Positions 1 through 9,182 are shown, numbered from the stretch's first letter. The stretch is DNA of 64,000 nt from JBCAXA01 sp039183535 (GCA_039183535.1 JBCDBO010000004.1:1-64000), one strand, 5' to 3'. The notes: generated from the sequence alone by a model not told the origin. Made by a program: numbers and translations.

Positions 1-654
1 GATCAGTTCAGTAGCGACGATGAAGCTATCGATATCTTGCTAAGCAACTTAGACGGTCAACCGATCAGCGATCCTCGCCCGTTGCGATTTACGACGGGCA
101 TCCGCCGCGAAGTGTTTAAGAAAAACGTCGTCGCGCTGGGCCTTGCGGCCGGGTTTATGGAGCCGCTCGAGTCGACCAGTATCCACTTAATACAGACCGG
201 TCTTGCACGACTAATGACCTTATTCCCGACGCGCGATTTCGACCCAGCCGATAGCACCGAATACAACCGCGCGACTCGGGTCGAGTACGAGTACGTCCGC
301 GACTTTCTCGTTTTGCACTACCGGCAGACCGAGCGCGACGATACTGCGTTTTGGCGCCATTGCCAGCGCCTGCCGGTTAGTGATCACTTGCAACGCAAGA
401 TGGATCTGTTTAAGGCGAATGGCCGGATCATCCGTGAGCGCGATGAGCTCTTCACCGAAACGAGTTGGCTGGCGGTCATGCACGGCCAGGGCCTGGTGCC
501 GCGCGGGCATCATCCGGTCGTCACCGGGCTTGGCGGTGCTGAAGTGTCGGCGCGAATCGGCGATATGCACAGCGTCATCCGCAATGCGGCCGACGTGATG
601 CCAAGCCACGCGGCGTTTCTCTCCGATCAATCGCGCAAAGCCGTCGCATTTTGA
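1..654 (+). CDS. Tryptophan halogenase family protein, C-terminal part (5' end outside window)
   Basis: The frame is open from the first base and ends at TGA 652-654, so only the last 217 residues are visible. The segment ALGLAAGFMEPLESTSIHLI is the conserved stretch of flavin-dependent tryptophan halogenases just after the FAD-binding core. The rest (aromatic, charged, with RDFLVLHY) fits the helical C-terminal region of that family. The diagnostic WxWxIP motif and catalytic lysine would lie upstream and cannot be checked. The stop overlaps the TTG start of the sugar transporter by 4 bp, so both are co-transcribed. In Caulobacter-like and marine gammaproteobacteria such genes often sit in TonB-receptor/glycoside-utilisation loci, where their true substrate is unknown. 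Halogenation of tryptophan is therefore not implied. The family call is good; the function is open. Confidence 0.85.
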   Translation, partial: DQFSSDDEAIDILLSNLDGQPISDPRPLRFTTGIRREVFKKNVVALGLAAGFMEPLESTSIHLIQTGLARLMTLFPTRDFDPADSTEYNRATRVEYEYVRDFLVLHYRQTERDDTAFWRHCQRLPVSDHLQRKMDLFKANGRIIRERDELFTETSWLAVMHGQGLVPRGHHPVVTGLGGAEVSARIGDMHSVIRNAADVMPSHAAFLSDQSRKAVAF

Positions 655-2000
655 GTTTACGCCGCCACAAACTGGGTCCGGTCGAGAAGGTCGGCTACAG
701 CGTCGGTGATTTCGGGTTCAACTTGTATTGGACGACGCTGGGTTCGTTCCTCGCCGCATTCTATACCGATGTGTTCGGGCTCGCGGCGGCAGCGGCCGGT
801 TCGATGCTACTCGTCACCCGTATCGTCGACGCATTCACCGATCCGGTCATGGGTGCTATTGCTGATCGCACCCGCAGTCGCTTCGGCAAATTCCGCCCAT
901 ATTTGTTGTTCGGCGGTATGCCGCTCGCCATCGCCGGTGTCTTGGCGTTTACAACGCCTGATGTCAGTGCAACTGGAAAGTTGGTCTGGGCGTATGCCAC
1001 CTATACCGTGCTGATGCTCTGCTACACGGTGATCAATACGCCGTACTCGGCGTTATCCGGTGTGATGACGGCCGACAGCCAAACCCGTACGACGCTGATC
1101 ACAACGCGATTCATCTTCGCATTCGCCTGCGGCGCGTTTGTGAATAAGTACACGCTGGATCTCGTTGCCTACTTCGGCGGTGGCGACGCAGCCCGTGGCT
1201 GGCAATTGACATTGACGCTTTACGGTGCGGTCGCGGTTGTTCTGTTCTGGCTTAGTTTCGCCAGCACGCGCGAGCGCATCGAGACCCCGACCCAACAGAT
1301 CAGCAACCCTCGCCAAGACATCGCCGATTTGTTACGCAACAAGCCGTGGTTAATCCTGTTCGCATTGTCGATGCTCGTCATGATGACCGTGACCATGCGC
1401 GGGGGCTCGGCGTACTACTACTTTACCTACTACCTCGAGCGACAGGATTTGTTGGGAGACTATCTGCTGTCGCAATCGCTCGCCTACGCGGCCGGTGCCG
1501 TCGCAACGCCATTCTTGACGCGCTTCGTTGATAAGGCGCGCTTGATCATGCTTTTGATGGGTATCGTCGGCACCCTGTCGATCTTGTTCTGCTTTGTGCC
1601 CGCGGATGAGATTGAGCTCATTTTTTTGCTGAACATTCTGATCAGTCTGGCGCTAGGCCCGAAGGCCCCGATTACTTGGTCGATGTATGCCGATACCGCC
1701 GACTTCAACGAGTGGCAACATGAGCGCCGCGCCACAGCGATGACGTTCGCAGCGGCAACCTTTGCGCAAAAACTGGGTGCGTCGATAGGCTCCGCCGCCA
1801 TGCTGTGGATTTTGGCGGGTCTCGGCTACGTTGCTAATGAAGCGCAGAGCGAGGCGTCACAGCAAGGGATCAACCAGTTACAGACTCTCGCTCCCGGCAT
1901 ATTCGCCTTAGTGGCGATGATTATCGTTAGTCGTTACAGCCTAACCCGCGAGCGTCTTGCGACGATGCAGACCGACTTGGAGGCACGCGATGTCGGTTGA
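651..2000 (+). CDS. GPH/MelB-type cation:sugar symporter (MFS)
   Basis: This 449-residue inner-membrane protein has about 12 hydrophobic segments and belongs to the glycoside-pentoside-hexuronide:cation symporter family. The start is a TTG overlapping the previous stop. It gives the typical beginning with EKVGYSVGDFGFNLYW. The family signature is at residues 57-82: two aspartates four residues apart (Asp60 and Asp64, at the MelB Na+/H+ coupling positions) followed by GAIADRTRSRFGKFRPY. The second-half signature is the ADTADFNEW stretch near residue 347. It likely imports a di- or oligosaccharide. With a GH94 phosphorylase and gluconokinase directly downstream, cellobionate or a related glucoside is the natural candidate. 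The specificity is inferred only from context. Confidence 0.88.
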   Translation: MSLRRHKLGPVEKVGYSVGDFGFNLYWTTLGSFLAAFYTDVFGLAAAAAGSMLLVTRIVDAFTDPVMGAIADRTRSRFGKFRPYLLFGGMPLAIAGVLAFTTPDVSATGKLVWAYATYTVLMLCYTVINTPYSALSGVMTADSQTRTTLITTRFIFAFACGAFVNKYTLDLVAYFGGGDAARGWQLTLTLYGAVAVVLFWLSFASTRERIETPTQQISNPRQDIADLLRNKPWLILFALSMLVMMTVTMRGGSAYYYFTYYLERQDLLGDYLLSQSLAYAAGAVATPFLTRFVDKARLIMLLMGIVGTLSILFCFVPADEIELIFLLNILISLALGPKAPITWSMYADTADFNEWQHERRATAMTFAAATFAQKLGASIGSAAMLWILAGLGYVANEAQSEASQQGINQLQTLAPGIFALVAMIIVSRYSLTRERLATMQTDLEARDVG

Positions 2001-4395
2001 GACCGTCAAGACTGTCGCCGCGGCCAAGGAGCGATTACTTAGCACCAGCGACGACGGTTCGGTCGTGTATCTTCATGATCCGATACGGATGCCTCTGGCG
2101 AGCGGCTTCTTGTGGAACCGCCAGATGCTCGTGCGCGTTAACTGCCGCGGTTACGTCGATGCGCAGTTCATGCAGCCAGAGCCGAGTTCTTACTCACGCG
2201 GGCCGGTGCCTGAGGCAACGACGTTCGCCCAGCCCGAAATGGGCAACTACACGCACCGGGCAGGCCGCTTCGTCTACATCAAGGACGAAGATAGCGCGGA
2301 GTGCTTTTCCGTTCCGCATGAACCAATGCGCGATCTGGCCGAAACGTTTGAATTCAGCGTCGCGGCCGATCATATCGATTGGCGCTTGCGCAAGAGCGGA
2401 CTGACGATAACGTGGCAGCTGCGATTGGCTGGCGATGACGTTGCCGAAAAGTGGTTGCTTATTGTTGAGAACACATCGGATCGCGATCGCGCGCTAAGTA
2501 TCTATCCCATGTTTTCGATTGGCTACATGAGCTGGATGAATCAGTCGGCCAGCTTCGATTCATCGCTGAACGCTGTCGTCGCGCGTTCGGTACCGCCGTA
2601 TCAAAAGCTTGATGAGCAAGACGCCGCCATGTTGCAAAAGGCGTGGACCTTTTTGTGCGCGGATCAGACACCAGATGCGTTTGAGACTATTCAAGCCGAA
2701 TTTGAGGGCGAGGGTGGCCTGCAGAGGCCTTCAGCGCTCCATGCTAGCCAACTTGGCAACGGCGAGGCTGCCTACGAGGTGCCCATTGCGGCCATGCAGT
2801 TTCGCGTTCGGTTGGCTCGCAACCGTGAGTGCCGATACCGTTTTCTGTTTGGCCCGGCGAACGATACGGCGGACATTAAGCAACTGAGGCAACGACATGG
2901 GCTGGGCAAATCCGCCTTTGGCGTTGAGCCGGAAACGGGACGCTCCCCTCGCTATGGTGTGTTGCAACAGATCGTCACGCCGTCCGACTCATTAAACGCG
3001 TTTACCGAACACTGGCTGGCGCGACAAATCGCTTACCTCGGTGACCTACAGCGCTTAAGTACCGACCCGCAAACGCGGAATTTCTTGCAGGACGCGTTGG
3101 GACAGCTGTACGTAGATCCTTCGAAGACGCGTTCGGCGTTGCTGCAAACACTGTCGCAACAACAATCCGACGGCGCTCTGCCGGACGGCATACTGATCAA
3201 TGCCGAAGCGGAGCTTAAGTACATCAACAAAGTGCCGCACACCGACCACGCGGTGTGGTTGCCCATTGTGCTCAGCGCCTACATCGACGAGACGGCGGAC
3301 GTGTCGATACTGGAGTCGTTAGTCTGCGACGAACACGGTATTGAGCAGAGCGTCTATCAGCGAACCGATCGCGCTGTCGATTCGTTACTCAAGAACGTCG
3401 ATTCGCGATCGTTGAGTCTGATTGGTCAGGGTGACTGGTGCGATCCGATGAACCGCGTTGGTCACGATGGTCGCGGAGTCTCGAGCTGGCTGTCTATGGC
3501 CACCGTGGTGGCGGTGCAGCAGTGGTCGCGGCTTTGCCGGCAGGTGGACTCACTGTCGCGCGCAACAGCGTTAGATACGTTCGCCGAGCGAATGACGACG
3601 GCCATACACGCACACTTTTGGGCAGACGATCGCTACGCGCGCGGCATCACCGATGCCGGTCGGCGATTCGGTACATCCGCTGACGACGAAGGGCGCATTT
3701 TCTTGAATGCCCAAAGCTGGGCGATGCTCGCCGGTGTGCCGTCGCCGGCACAAACCGAGACGCTGTTAGCCGCGGTCGATACCGAGTTAGAAACCGATTT
3801 CGGACCGATGTTGTTGGCGCCTGCGTACACGCAATTTGTCGACGATATCGGTCGTTTGACGCAAAAGCACCCGGGCTATGCCGAGAACGGGTCAATCTAC
3901 AATCACGCTGTCATGTTCTACGTGTACGCGTTGTACCGACGCGGCTACTCCGATCGTGCCTACGATGTACTTAGCCGCAGTCTACCGATTGGCAGTGAAG
4001 CCGATTTGTTACGCCGCGGCCAATTGCCTGTTTTCGTACCGAACTATTACCGCGGCGCCGTGCACCAGTTTCCGCGTACGGCGGGGCGTTCGAGTCAGCT
4101 CATCAACACGGGAGCGGCGAGTTGGTGTTACCGCGTTTTGGTGGAGGAGCTGTTCGGACTGCGCGGTACGTCCGAAGGACTCGACGTAAATCCACAGCTT
4201 CCATCGTCGTGGCCGACGGCAAGCATTCAACGACGGTTTCGAGGCGCGACGGTGCACGTTGATTACATGCGACACGAGGCGCCTCTGGCCGTCTACTGCG
4301 CCGGCACCCAACTTGATGCTAATCGTTTGTCTGGCGTTGTGGCCGGAGAGCATTACCACTTGGACGTCCGCTTACCGAGAGACGCTCGTGGCTAA
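1990..4395 (+). CDS. GH94-type glycoside phosphorylase, probable cellobionic acid phosphorylase
   Basis: This is an 801-residue cytoplasmic enzyme of the cellobiose/chitobiose phosphorylase class (GH94, GH36-like fold). Its N-terminal beta-sandwich covers roughly residues 1-290. An (alpha/alpha)6 barrel follows and carries GDWCDPMNRVG (Asp482 to Asp485), the place of the GH94 general acid. A late segment contains QFPRTAGRSSQLINTG. Such enzymes split a beta-glucoside with phosphate to alpha-glucose-1-phosphate plus the acceptor. ATG 1990 is chosen over an in-frame ATG at 1957 because it lies at the end of the transporter gene, overlapping it by 11 bp. The GTG of a gluconokinase overlaps its 3' end by 8 bp. 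That pairing points to cellobionate as substrate, yielding gluconate for the kinase. Cellobiose phosphorylase or another GH94 specificity remains possible. Confidence 0.82.
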   Translation: MSVETVKTVAAAKERLLSTSDDGSVVYLHDPIRMPLASGFLWNRQMLVRVNCRGYVDAQFMQPEPSSYSRGPVPEATTFAQPEMGNYTHRAGRFVYIKDEDSAECFSVPHEPMRDLAETFEFSVAADHIDWRLRKSGLTITWQLRLAGDDVAEKWLLIVENTSDRDRALSIYPMFSIGYMSWMNQSASFDSSLNAVVARSVPPYQKLDEQDAAMLQKAWTFLCADQTPDAFETIQAEFEGEGGLQRPSALHASQLGNGEAAYEVPIAAMQFRVRLARNRECRYRFLFGPANDTADIKQLRQRHGLGKSAFGVEPETGRSPRYGVLQQIVTPSDSLNAFTEHWLARQIAYLGDLQRLSTDPQTRNFLQDALGQLYVDPSKTRSALLQTLSQQQSDGALPDGILINAEAELKYINKVPHTDHAVWLPIVLSAYIDETADVSILESLVCDEHGIEQSVYQRTDRAVDSLLKNVDSRSLSLIGQGDWCDPMNRVGHDGRGVSSWLSMATVVAVQQWSRLCRQVDSLSRATALDTFAERMTTAIHAHFWADDRYARGITDAGRRFGTSADDEGRIFLNAQSWAMLAGVPSPAQTETLLAAVDTELETDFGPMLLAPAYTQFVDDIGRLTQKHPGYAENGSIYNHAVMFYVYALYRRGYSDRAYDVLSRSLPIGSEADLLRRGQLPVFVPNYYRGAVHQFPRTAGRSSQLINTGAASWCYRVLVEELFGLRGTSEGLDVNPQLPSSWPTASIQRRFRGATVHVDYMRHEAPLAVYCAGTQLDANRLSGVVAGEHYHLDVRLPRDARG

Positions 4396-4915
4396 GCCGT
4401 TGCTTGTTATTTGTATGGGTGTCGCTGGGTCGGGGAAAACAACGCTCGCCGAGCGGATTGCGGCCCGATTCGCATGGCGGTTTATCGATGCCGATAGCTT
4501 CCATAGCGCTCTGGCTCGTTCTCGAATGGCGTCTGGTATTCCGCTGACCGATGCTGATCGAACGCCGTGGATGCAGCGAATTACTACGCATCTCTACGAA
4601 CTGGCAGGTCTGGGTACGCACTGTGTACTCGCGCACAGTGCGTTACGGCACACTCACCGCGAAGCACTTCGCCAGTGCGGTTTCGATGCGTGCTTTCTGC
4701 GGCTGCATTGCGATGCTGAGATTCTGCGCGCGCGCTTGGAGCGGCGTGAGTCGCACTTTATGCCAGCCAATCTGTTGGCGAGCCAGATGCAGGCGTTCGA
4801 GCCGACCGACGGTGAAGCCGATGTCGTTCGACTCGATGCGCAGCACTCGCCGCCGCGCTTGGTAGAACTCGCCGCCAACATCATTGCAACGTTCAGGGGC
4901 TCATCGTATGCGTAG
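4388..4915 (+). CDS. gntK: Gluconokinase
   Basis: This 175-residue P-loop kinase has the usual GntK length. The Walker A motif GVAGSGKT is at residues 11-18. The family pattern FIDADSFH then SGIPLTDADRTPWMQRI matches the substrate-binding stretch of thermoresistant gluconokinases. The lid-like REALRQCGF and RRESHFMP segments (the latter conserved as ...RxxHFMP) are also present. It would phosphorylate D-gluconate to 6-phosphogluconate for the Entner-Doudoroff or pentose phosphate route. The GTG start at 4388 overlaps the phosphorylase stop. An upstream ATG at 4259 would add 43 residues of non-native sequence before the P-loop. The stop overlaps the next ATG by 8 bp. The tight overlaps make co-translation likely and tie gluconate production to the upstream phosphorylase. 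Confidence 0.93.
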   Translation: MAKPLLVICMGVAGSGKTTLAERIAARFAWRFIDADSFHSALARSRMASGIPLTDADRTPWMQRITTHLYELAGLGTHCVLAHSALRHTHREALRQCGFDACFLRLHCDAEILRARLERRESHFMPANLLASQMQAFEPTDGEADVVRLDAQHSPPRLVELAANIIATFRGSSYA

Positions 4916-5672
4916 ATGGGGGACTGGCGTGCTGTTGTTGGTCGCGTGCGTCGTGGAATCCGCACCGCTGCGTACGCCGCAATCACCGGCGCTGCTGGTG
5001 CCGCAATCGGCTGATGCACTTAGCATCGACGGACAGGCCGACGAGAGTGCGTGGGCTGCTGCTGATTGGATCGCGATGAACGCACCCATCATCGGTGAGT
5101 TGCCAGCACACGGTGACTTCAGTGGTCGGTACAAACTTCTGTGGCGCGACGATGCGCTCTATTTACTCGCCGAGATTGTTGACGACCAGCTCAGCGATGC
5201 TCGACCAGATCCGGTCGTTGAGTACTGGGATGACGATGCGCTTGAAGTGTTTATCGATTCCGACGGAACGGCGGGTCCACACCGCGACGATTACCGCGCT
5301 TTCGCCTATCACATTGCGTTGGATGGACAGGCGGTTGATATCAGCCCAGACGGTCCAGCCGTTTTTCCGGAGCACATCCAAGTGCAAACGTACCGGCAGA
5401 CTCATGCACCGTTTGCCCTCTCGTGGGAGGTCCGTATTCGCATTGCTGTGGCGAGCGGAGACGGCTTAACGCTCAGCGGTTTTCGACCATTACAGCGCGG
5501 CGACGAACTCCGTTTCATGCTCGCGTACTGCGACGCGGATGACAATACCGGTCGCCAGCATTTCGTCGGCGATATTGCTATTCCGCCACGAAACGGCGAT
5601 CGCAATCTTGGCTATATCGACAGCCGCGTGTTCGGCCACCTGCGGCTGGTCGGATCGACTCAACCGAACTAA
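4908..5672 (+). CDS. Secreted CBM9-like carbohydrate-binding protein
   Basis: This is a 254-residue exported protein. Residues 1-21 form a signal peptide (MRRWGTGVLLLVACVVESA). The rest resembles one family-9 carbohydrate-binding module: IDGQADESAWAAADW at the start, then DDALYLLAEIVDDQ, YWDDDALEVFIDSDG, and FAYHIALDG. These are typical of the beta-sandwich that binds the ends of glucans and xylans. No catalytic domain is visible. Start ATG 4908 overlaps the gluconokinase stop, placing the protein in the sugar operon. It may capture cellulose or xylan fragments in the periplasm or at the cell surface. CBM9-like domains also occur in dehydrogenases and other enzymes, so a stand-alone binding role is an inference. 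Confidence 0.8.
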   Translation: MRRWGTGVLLLVACVVESAPLRTPQSPALLVPQSADALSIDGQADESAWAAADWIAMNAPIIGELPAHGDFSGRYKLLWRDDALYLLAEIVDDQLSDARPDPVVEYWDDDALEVFIDSDGTAGPHRDDYRAFAYHIALDGQAVDISPDGPAVFPEHIQVQTYRQTHAPFALSWEVRIRIAVASGDGLTLSGFRPLQRGDELRFMLAYCDADDNTGRQHFVGDIAIPPRNGDRNLGYIDSRVFGHLRLVGSTQPN

Positions 5673-5685
5673 CGGAATAATAAAA

Positions 5686-7245
5686 ATGAACTTACACACC
5701 CTCGACCTGGCTGTGGTCGCTGTCTACGCCGTTAGCCTCTTAGCGATTGCGCTATGGATATCACGTGACCCGTGCGGCGATGGAAAATCGACCAGCGATT
5801 ACTTTCTCGCTGGGCGTGCGCTGCCCTGGTGGGCGATCGGTGCATCACTCATCGCGGCGAATATCTCCGCCGAACAAATCATTGGTATGTCCGGTTCGGC
5901 TTGGGTTATGGGTATCGCGATTGGTGTTTACGAGTGGACCGCGGCCGTCGCATTGATTGTCGTTGGCAAGTTCCTGTTGCCTATTTTCCTAAAGCGACAG
6001 ATTTACACGATGCCGCAGTACCTGGAGCAGCGGTTTGACGCGCGCGTTCGTAATGTCATGGCGATCTTCTGGCTTGCTGTTTACGTCTTTGTAAATTTGA
6101 CCTCAATACTGTGGCTCGGTGCGCTGGCGGTTAACACGGTAGCGGGCGTCGATCTGACATGGGGTGTCGTCGGGCTGGGGGCGTTCGCCGTTTCCTATTC
6201 GCTGTACGGCGGGCTTCGTGCCGTTGCGATGACCGACATCATTCAAGTTGTGTTGCTCATCGTCGGCGGCCTGGCCATTGTTGCCATTGCCTTAGACAAC
6301 GTTGCCGATGGCGCCGGTGCTTTGACCGGATTTCAGTTGCTGCTAGAGCGGGCGCCCGACAAGTTCGACCTAATCTTCACCAAGGACTCGCCGCACTATG
6401 CGTTGTTGCCGGGTATTTCCGTACTGCTCGGCGGCTTGTGGGTCATGCATTTTTCCTACTGGGGGTTCAACCAGTACATTATCCAGCGCGCACTCGCCGC
6501 GAAGAGTACGAGCGAGGCACAAAAAGGCATTCTGTTTGCTGCTGCGCTGAAAATGCTGACACCGATTATCGTTGTTTTGCCCGGCGTCGCTGCGGTTCTA
6601 TTGGTGCCAAATCTTGAGCGACCTGACCAGGCCTACCCAACGATGATGACCTTACTGCCGGCTGGGTTACTGGGCCTTGTTTTTGCCGCGTTGATTGGGG
6701 CGATCGTCTCGTCGTTAGCGTCCATGCTGAACTCGATATCGACGATATTTACGATGGATCTCTACAGGCATTTATCGAGTAGGACCGCCAATGAAGCCCA
6801 GTTGGTGGGTATTGGGCGCATCGTCAGCGTTGCTGCGATGGTCGTCGCGATCTTGCTCGCACGCCCATTACTCGGACAGTTCAGCCAGGCGTTCCAGTAC
6901 ATCCAAGAGTTCACCGGCTTCTTCACGCCGGGGGTCTGTGCGTTGTTTGGTATGGGTATGTTCTGGTCCCGGACGACGGCGAATGCTGCGCTAGCTATGG
7001 CCTTTGGCTCGTTTGCTTTTTCGCTCGGTTTCTATCTGTTCTGGCCCGAGTTACCGTTCATTGATCGGGTCGGTGTTGTGTTTTTACTGTGTATTGCGGT
7101 TGGGGGAATTGTTTCATTGCAGACGCCAGCTAACGAGCAGGTAGCGGACACCGGTTCTGTCGATACGCGAACGTCCGCCGTATTCAATGTCGGCACGCTC
7201 GCTGTTTTGGCAATGCTGGTGGCGCTTTACGCGACGTGGTGGTAG
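5686..7245 (+). CDS. SGLT-type sodium/sugar symporter (SSS family)
   Basis: This 519-residue membrane protein has about 14 hydrophobic segments. It reads very like Vibrio vSGLT: SLIAANISAEQIIGMSGSAW, VYVFVNLTSILWLG, YWGFNQYIIQRALAAKS, AIVSSLASMLNSISTIFTMD and FQYIQEFTGFFTPG all occur in the order expected for the sodium:glucose/galactose branch of the solute:sodium symporter family. The SSLASMLNS stretch holds the sodium-site serines. ATG 5686 begins 13 bp after the CBM9 stop. A longer frame reaching back into that gene is not plausible. It would import a hexose released by extracellular hydrolysis. With a second sugar transporter in the same operon, glycoside and monosaccharide uptake may be split between them. 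Confidence 0.92.
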   Translation: MNLHTLDLAVVAVYAVSLLAIALWISRDPCGDGKSTSDYFLAGRALPWWAIGASLIAANISAEQIIGMSGSAWVMGIAIGVYEWTAAVALIVVGKFLLPIFLKRQIYTMPQYLEQRFDARVRNVMAIFWLAVYVFVNLTSILWLGALAVNTVAGVDLTWGVVGLGAFAVSYSLYGGLRAVAMTDIIQVVLLIVGGLAIVAIALDNVADGAGALTGFQLLLERAPDKFDLIFTKDSPHYALLPGISVLLGGLWVMHFSYWGFNQYIIQRALAAKSTSEAQKGILFAAALKMLTPIIVVLPGVAAVLLVPNLERPDQAYPTMMTLLPAGLLGLVFAALIGAIVSSLASMLNSISTIFTMDLYRHLSSRTANEAQLVGIGRIVSVAAMVVAILLARPLLGQFSQAFQYIQEFTGFFTPGVCALFGMGMFWSRTTANAALAMAFGSFAFSLGFYLFWPELPFIDRVGVVFLLCIAVGGIVSLQTPANEQVADTGSVDTRTSAVFNVGTLAVLAMLVALYATWW

Positions 7246-7429
7246 CGGTGCATATTGAGACACCCGGTTGAGCTTACAGGAGCGTCGACTAACGTTATCC
7301 TAGTTGCGACTTAACTTGTTGAGTGCGGCAGTGGCTATTTACCCTACGTGTGCGGAGTCGAACGATACAGCCACGCGTTGCCAGTTCGCTATCCGTCCTC
7401 GTGCGTGGTGTGGAGTTGGCCTCTGTAAC

Positions 7430-8461
7430 TTGGGTACTCGCCGGTCGACACTCGCTGTGCTGGCCATCTACTCACTGCTCGTCACCGGCTGCGCCGAGAC
7501 CATTAACCACCAAGTATCAGCCGTCGCTGCGGCCGGTCAGAGCATCGGAGCAGACTGTGATATCGAGATTGTCGTTCTAGGCGCGGGCCAAGATGCCGGC
7601 GCGCCGCAAATAGGCTACTACGACGACCCTGCGTGGCACGACCCGTCGCTGCAACAAACCGCTACGTCGATCGCCTTGATCGATCACCCGACGGGGTCAA
7701 CATATCTGTTCGACGCGGCGCCTCATATCGGTCAGCAGTTGCAGTTGCTGGAAAAAACGGTCGATTTATCGGGTCGAAACCTCGGTCTATCCGGCGTGTT
7801 TTTAACGCACGCGCACATCGGTCACTACGCGGGTCTGATGTATCTCGGCCACGAAGCGGCCGGCACGACCGAGGTGCCTGTTTATGCCATGCCGCGTATG
7901 CGCGAGTTTCTTGAGCGCAATGGCCCTTGGGAGCAGCTAGTTCAGTTCCGCAACATTGATCTTAAGCACTTAAGCGATAGGGTATCTGTTGAGCTCGGCA
8001 GGGACGTTACCGTAACGCCGTATCGAGTGCCGCATCGCGATGAATACTCAGAAACAGTGGGCTTTCTTATCGATACGGCGGGCAGCCGCGTACTCTATTT
8101 ACCCGATATCGATAGTTGGGCCGAATGGGAAAGCGAGTTCGGTGTTCGAATAGAAGAGATGATCGAGCACGTCGATCTCGCTTTTATTGATGCGACGTTT
8201 TACTCCGACAATGAGTTGCCCGGTCGAGACATGTCAAAGATCCCGCATCCCCGGGTGTCGGCAACGATGGACTTGCTTGATGATCTGCAGTCTACGGTGA
8301 AATCACGTGTGCATTTCATCCACTACAACCACACCAACCCGATCCGTTTTTCAGATTCGGAGGAAACCGGCATTGTGATTGAGCGCGGGTTTCGAGTTGC
8401 ACGAAGCGGCGATCGTCACTGCCCGCCAGTAAGCGAAGGGGCTACAACGCCACCTCGATAA
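7430..8461 (+). CDS. PqqB-like metallo-beta-lactamase-fold hydrolase lipoprotein
   Basis: The protein has about 343 residues from TTG 7430, giving a lipoprotein signal with lipobox LVTGC (Cys21). An in-frame TTG at 7304 would add 42 residues with no sensible signal, so I prefer 7430, although no strong ribosome-binding site supports it. The body starts IVVLGAGQDAGAPQIGYYDD and contains THAHIGHYAGL, a metal-binding HxHxGH variant. It also has VPHRDEYSETVGF, YLPDIDSW and FIHYNHTNP, in the order of the MBL fold and close to PqqB. No other pqq gene is nearby, so a role in PQQ synthesis is unlikely. A periplasmic hydrolase of unknown substrate is the safer call. It is convergent with, and overlaps by 20 bp, the phytochelatin-synthase-like gene. 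Confidence 0.8.
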   Translation: MGTRRSTLAVLAIYSLLVTGCAETINHQVSAVAAAGQSIGADCDIEIVVLGAGQDAGAPQIGYYDDPAWHDPSLQQTATSIALIDHPTGSTYLFDAAPHIGQQLQLLEKTVDLSGRNLGLSGVFLTHAHIGHYAGLMYLGHEAAGTTEVPVYAMPRMREFLERNGPWEQLVQFRNIDLKHLSDRVSVELGRDVTVTPYRVPHRDEYSETVGFLIDTAGSRVLYLPDIDSWAEWESEFGVRIEEMIEHVDLAFIDATFYSDNELPGRDMSKIPHPRVSATMDLLDDLQSTVKSRVHFIHYNHTNPIRFSDSEETGIVIERGFRVARSGDRHCPPVSEGATTPPR

Positions 8462-9143
8462 TTCCGCGAGGTTTTTCCGACGCAGAATCAATATCGTGCA
8501 AGGCATTGTACAGCAGCTCAAGCGGTATCCACGTATACGGATACTTGTGGCTGGCCGTATCCAACACCAATACTTGATCGCTGCTCGCGTTGTAGGCTGC
8601 GATCGGTGATATGTGGCCGGACCCTATTTGATCGAGGTCTTTACGTTGGTAGTTAACGAGTAAGTAATCGTCGTCTGTCGATAAGTTCCGTTCGACGATG
8701 GCGCGAAACTCCTCCAGCGATAGCTCATCACCATGCACTGCTTGGGTTTTGAGGCCGTGCGCGCTAAGCAGTCCATCGAGTTGCTCCAGTGTCATGCCAC
8801 CAAAGGTCACTTCAAACTGACTGCGAACATCACGGGTTGCGTCGGTGAAGAACGCCGATTGGTTGCTGTCTCGCCCAAGCGCATTGAGAACGGTTACCGA
8901 GCTCGCCACTCCGCAAAAACTGATGTAACGCTGTGCTACGAAAGACTGATCCAACGCCATGAAGTCCGCTTTGTAATTGGATGATTCGAGCAACGCTACA
9001 CCCTGCGCACTGTCGGCCGAGACCAGTGATGTTGGTAGCGTCAGATTCTGCTCTTTCGGCTGCAGCGTATACCAAACAAACCCGGCGAGCAGCACCGGCG
9101 TGATGAGGAGTATCGCCGCAAGAACCTTCAAGACGCGTTTCAT
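8442..9143 (-). CDS. Phytochelatin-synthase-family cysteine enzyme, membrane-anchored
   Basis: This 233-residue protein has an N-terminal membrane anchor or uncleaved signal (residues 6-25) and a papain-like phytochelatin synthase domain. The triad is clear: Cys77 in SFCGVASSVTVLNAL, His177 in GSGHISPIAAY and Asp195 in VLVLDTASHKYPYTWIPL. Each sits in the context conserved from plants to cyanobacteria. Bacterial single-domain members mainly act as glutathione hydrolases or gamma-glutamylcysteine peptidases. Here the N-terminal anchor would put the active site in the periplasm. It is the last gene of a minus-strand run, 39 bp after the CHAT-protein gene. Two thiol-enzyme folds in one operon is unusual. 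Metal detoxification is possible, but nothing nearby supports it. Confidence 0.9.
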   Translation of the reverse strand: MKRVLKVLAAILLITPVLLAGFVWYTLQPKEQNLTLPTSLVSADSAQGVALLESSNYKADFMALDQSFVAQRYISFCGVASSVTVLNALGRDSNQSAFFTDATRDVRSQFEVTFGGMTLEQLDGLLSAHGLKTQAVHGDELSLEEFRAIVERNLSTDDDYLLVNYQRKDLDQIGSGHISPIAAYNASSDQVLVLDTASHKYPYTWIPLELLYNALHDIDSASEKPRGIIEVAL

Positions 9144-9182
9144 ACTGTAGCTCTCCCGCTGGGTAGTCTGGGACTGAGGTCG

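Noticed and set aside
7304..7429. Longer N-terminus for the metallo-hydrolase lipoprotein
   Set aside because: The extra residues break the lipoprotein signal; the TTG at 7430 is more sensible.
7300..7430. Possible pqq biosynthesis locus suggested by the PqqB-like protein
   Set aside because: No pqqA, C, D or E homologue is nearby and the protein is a lipoprotein with a changed metal motif.
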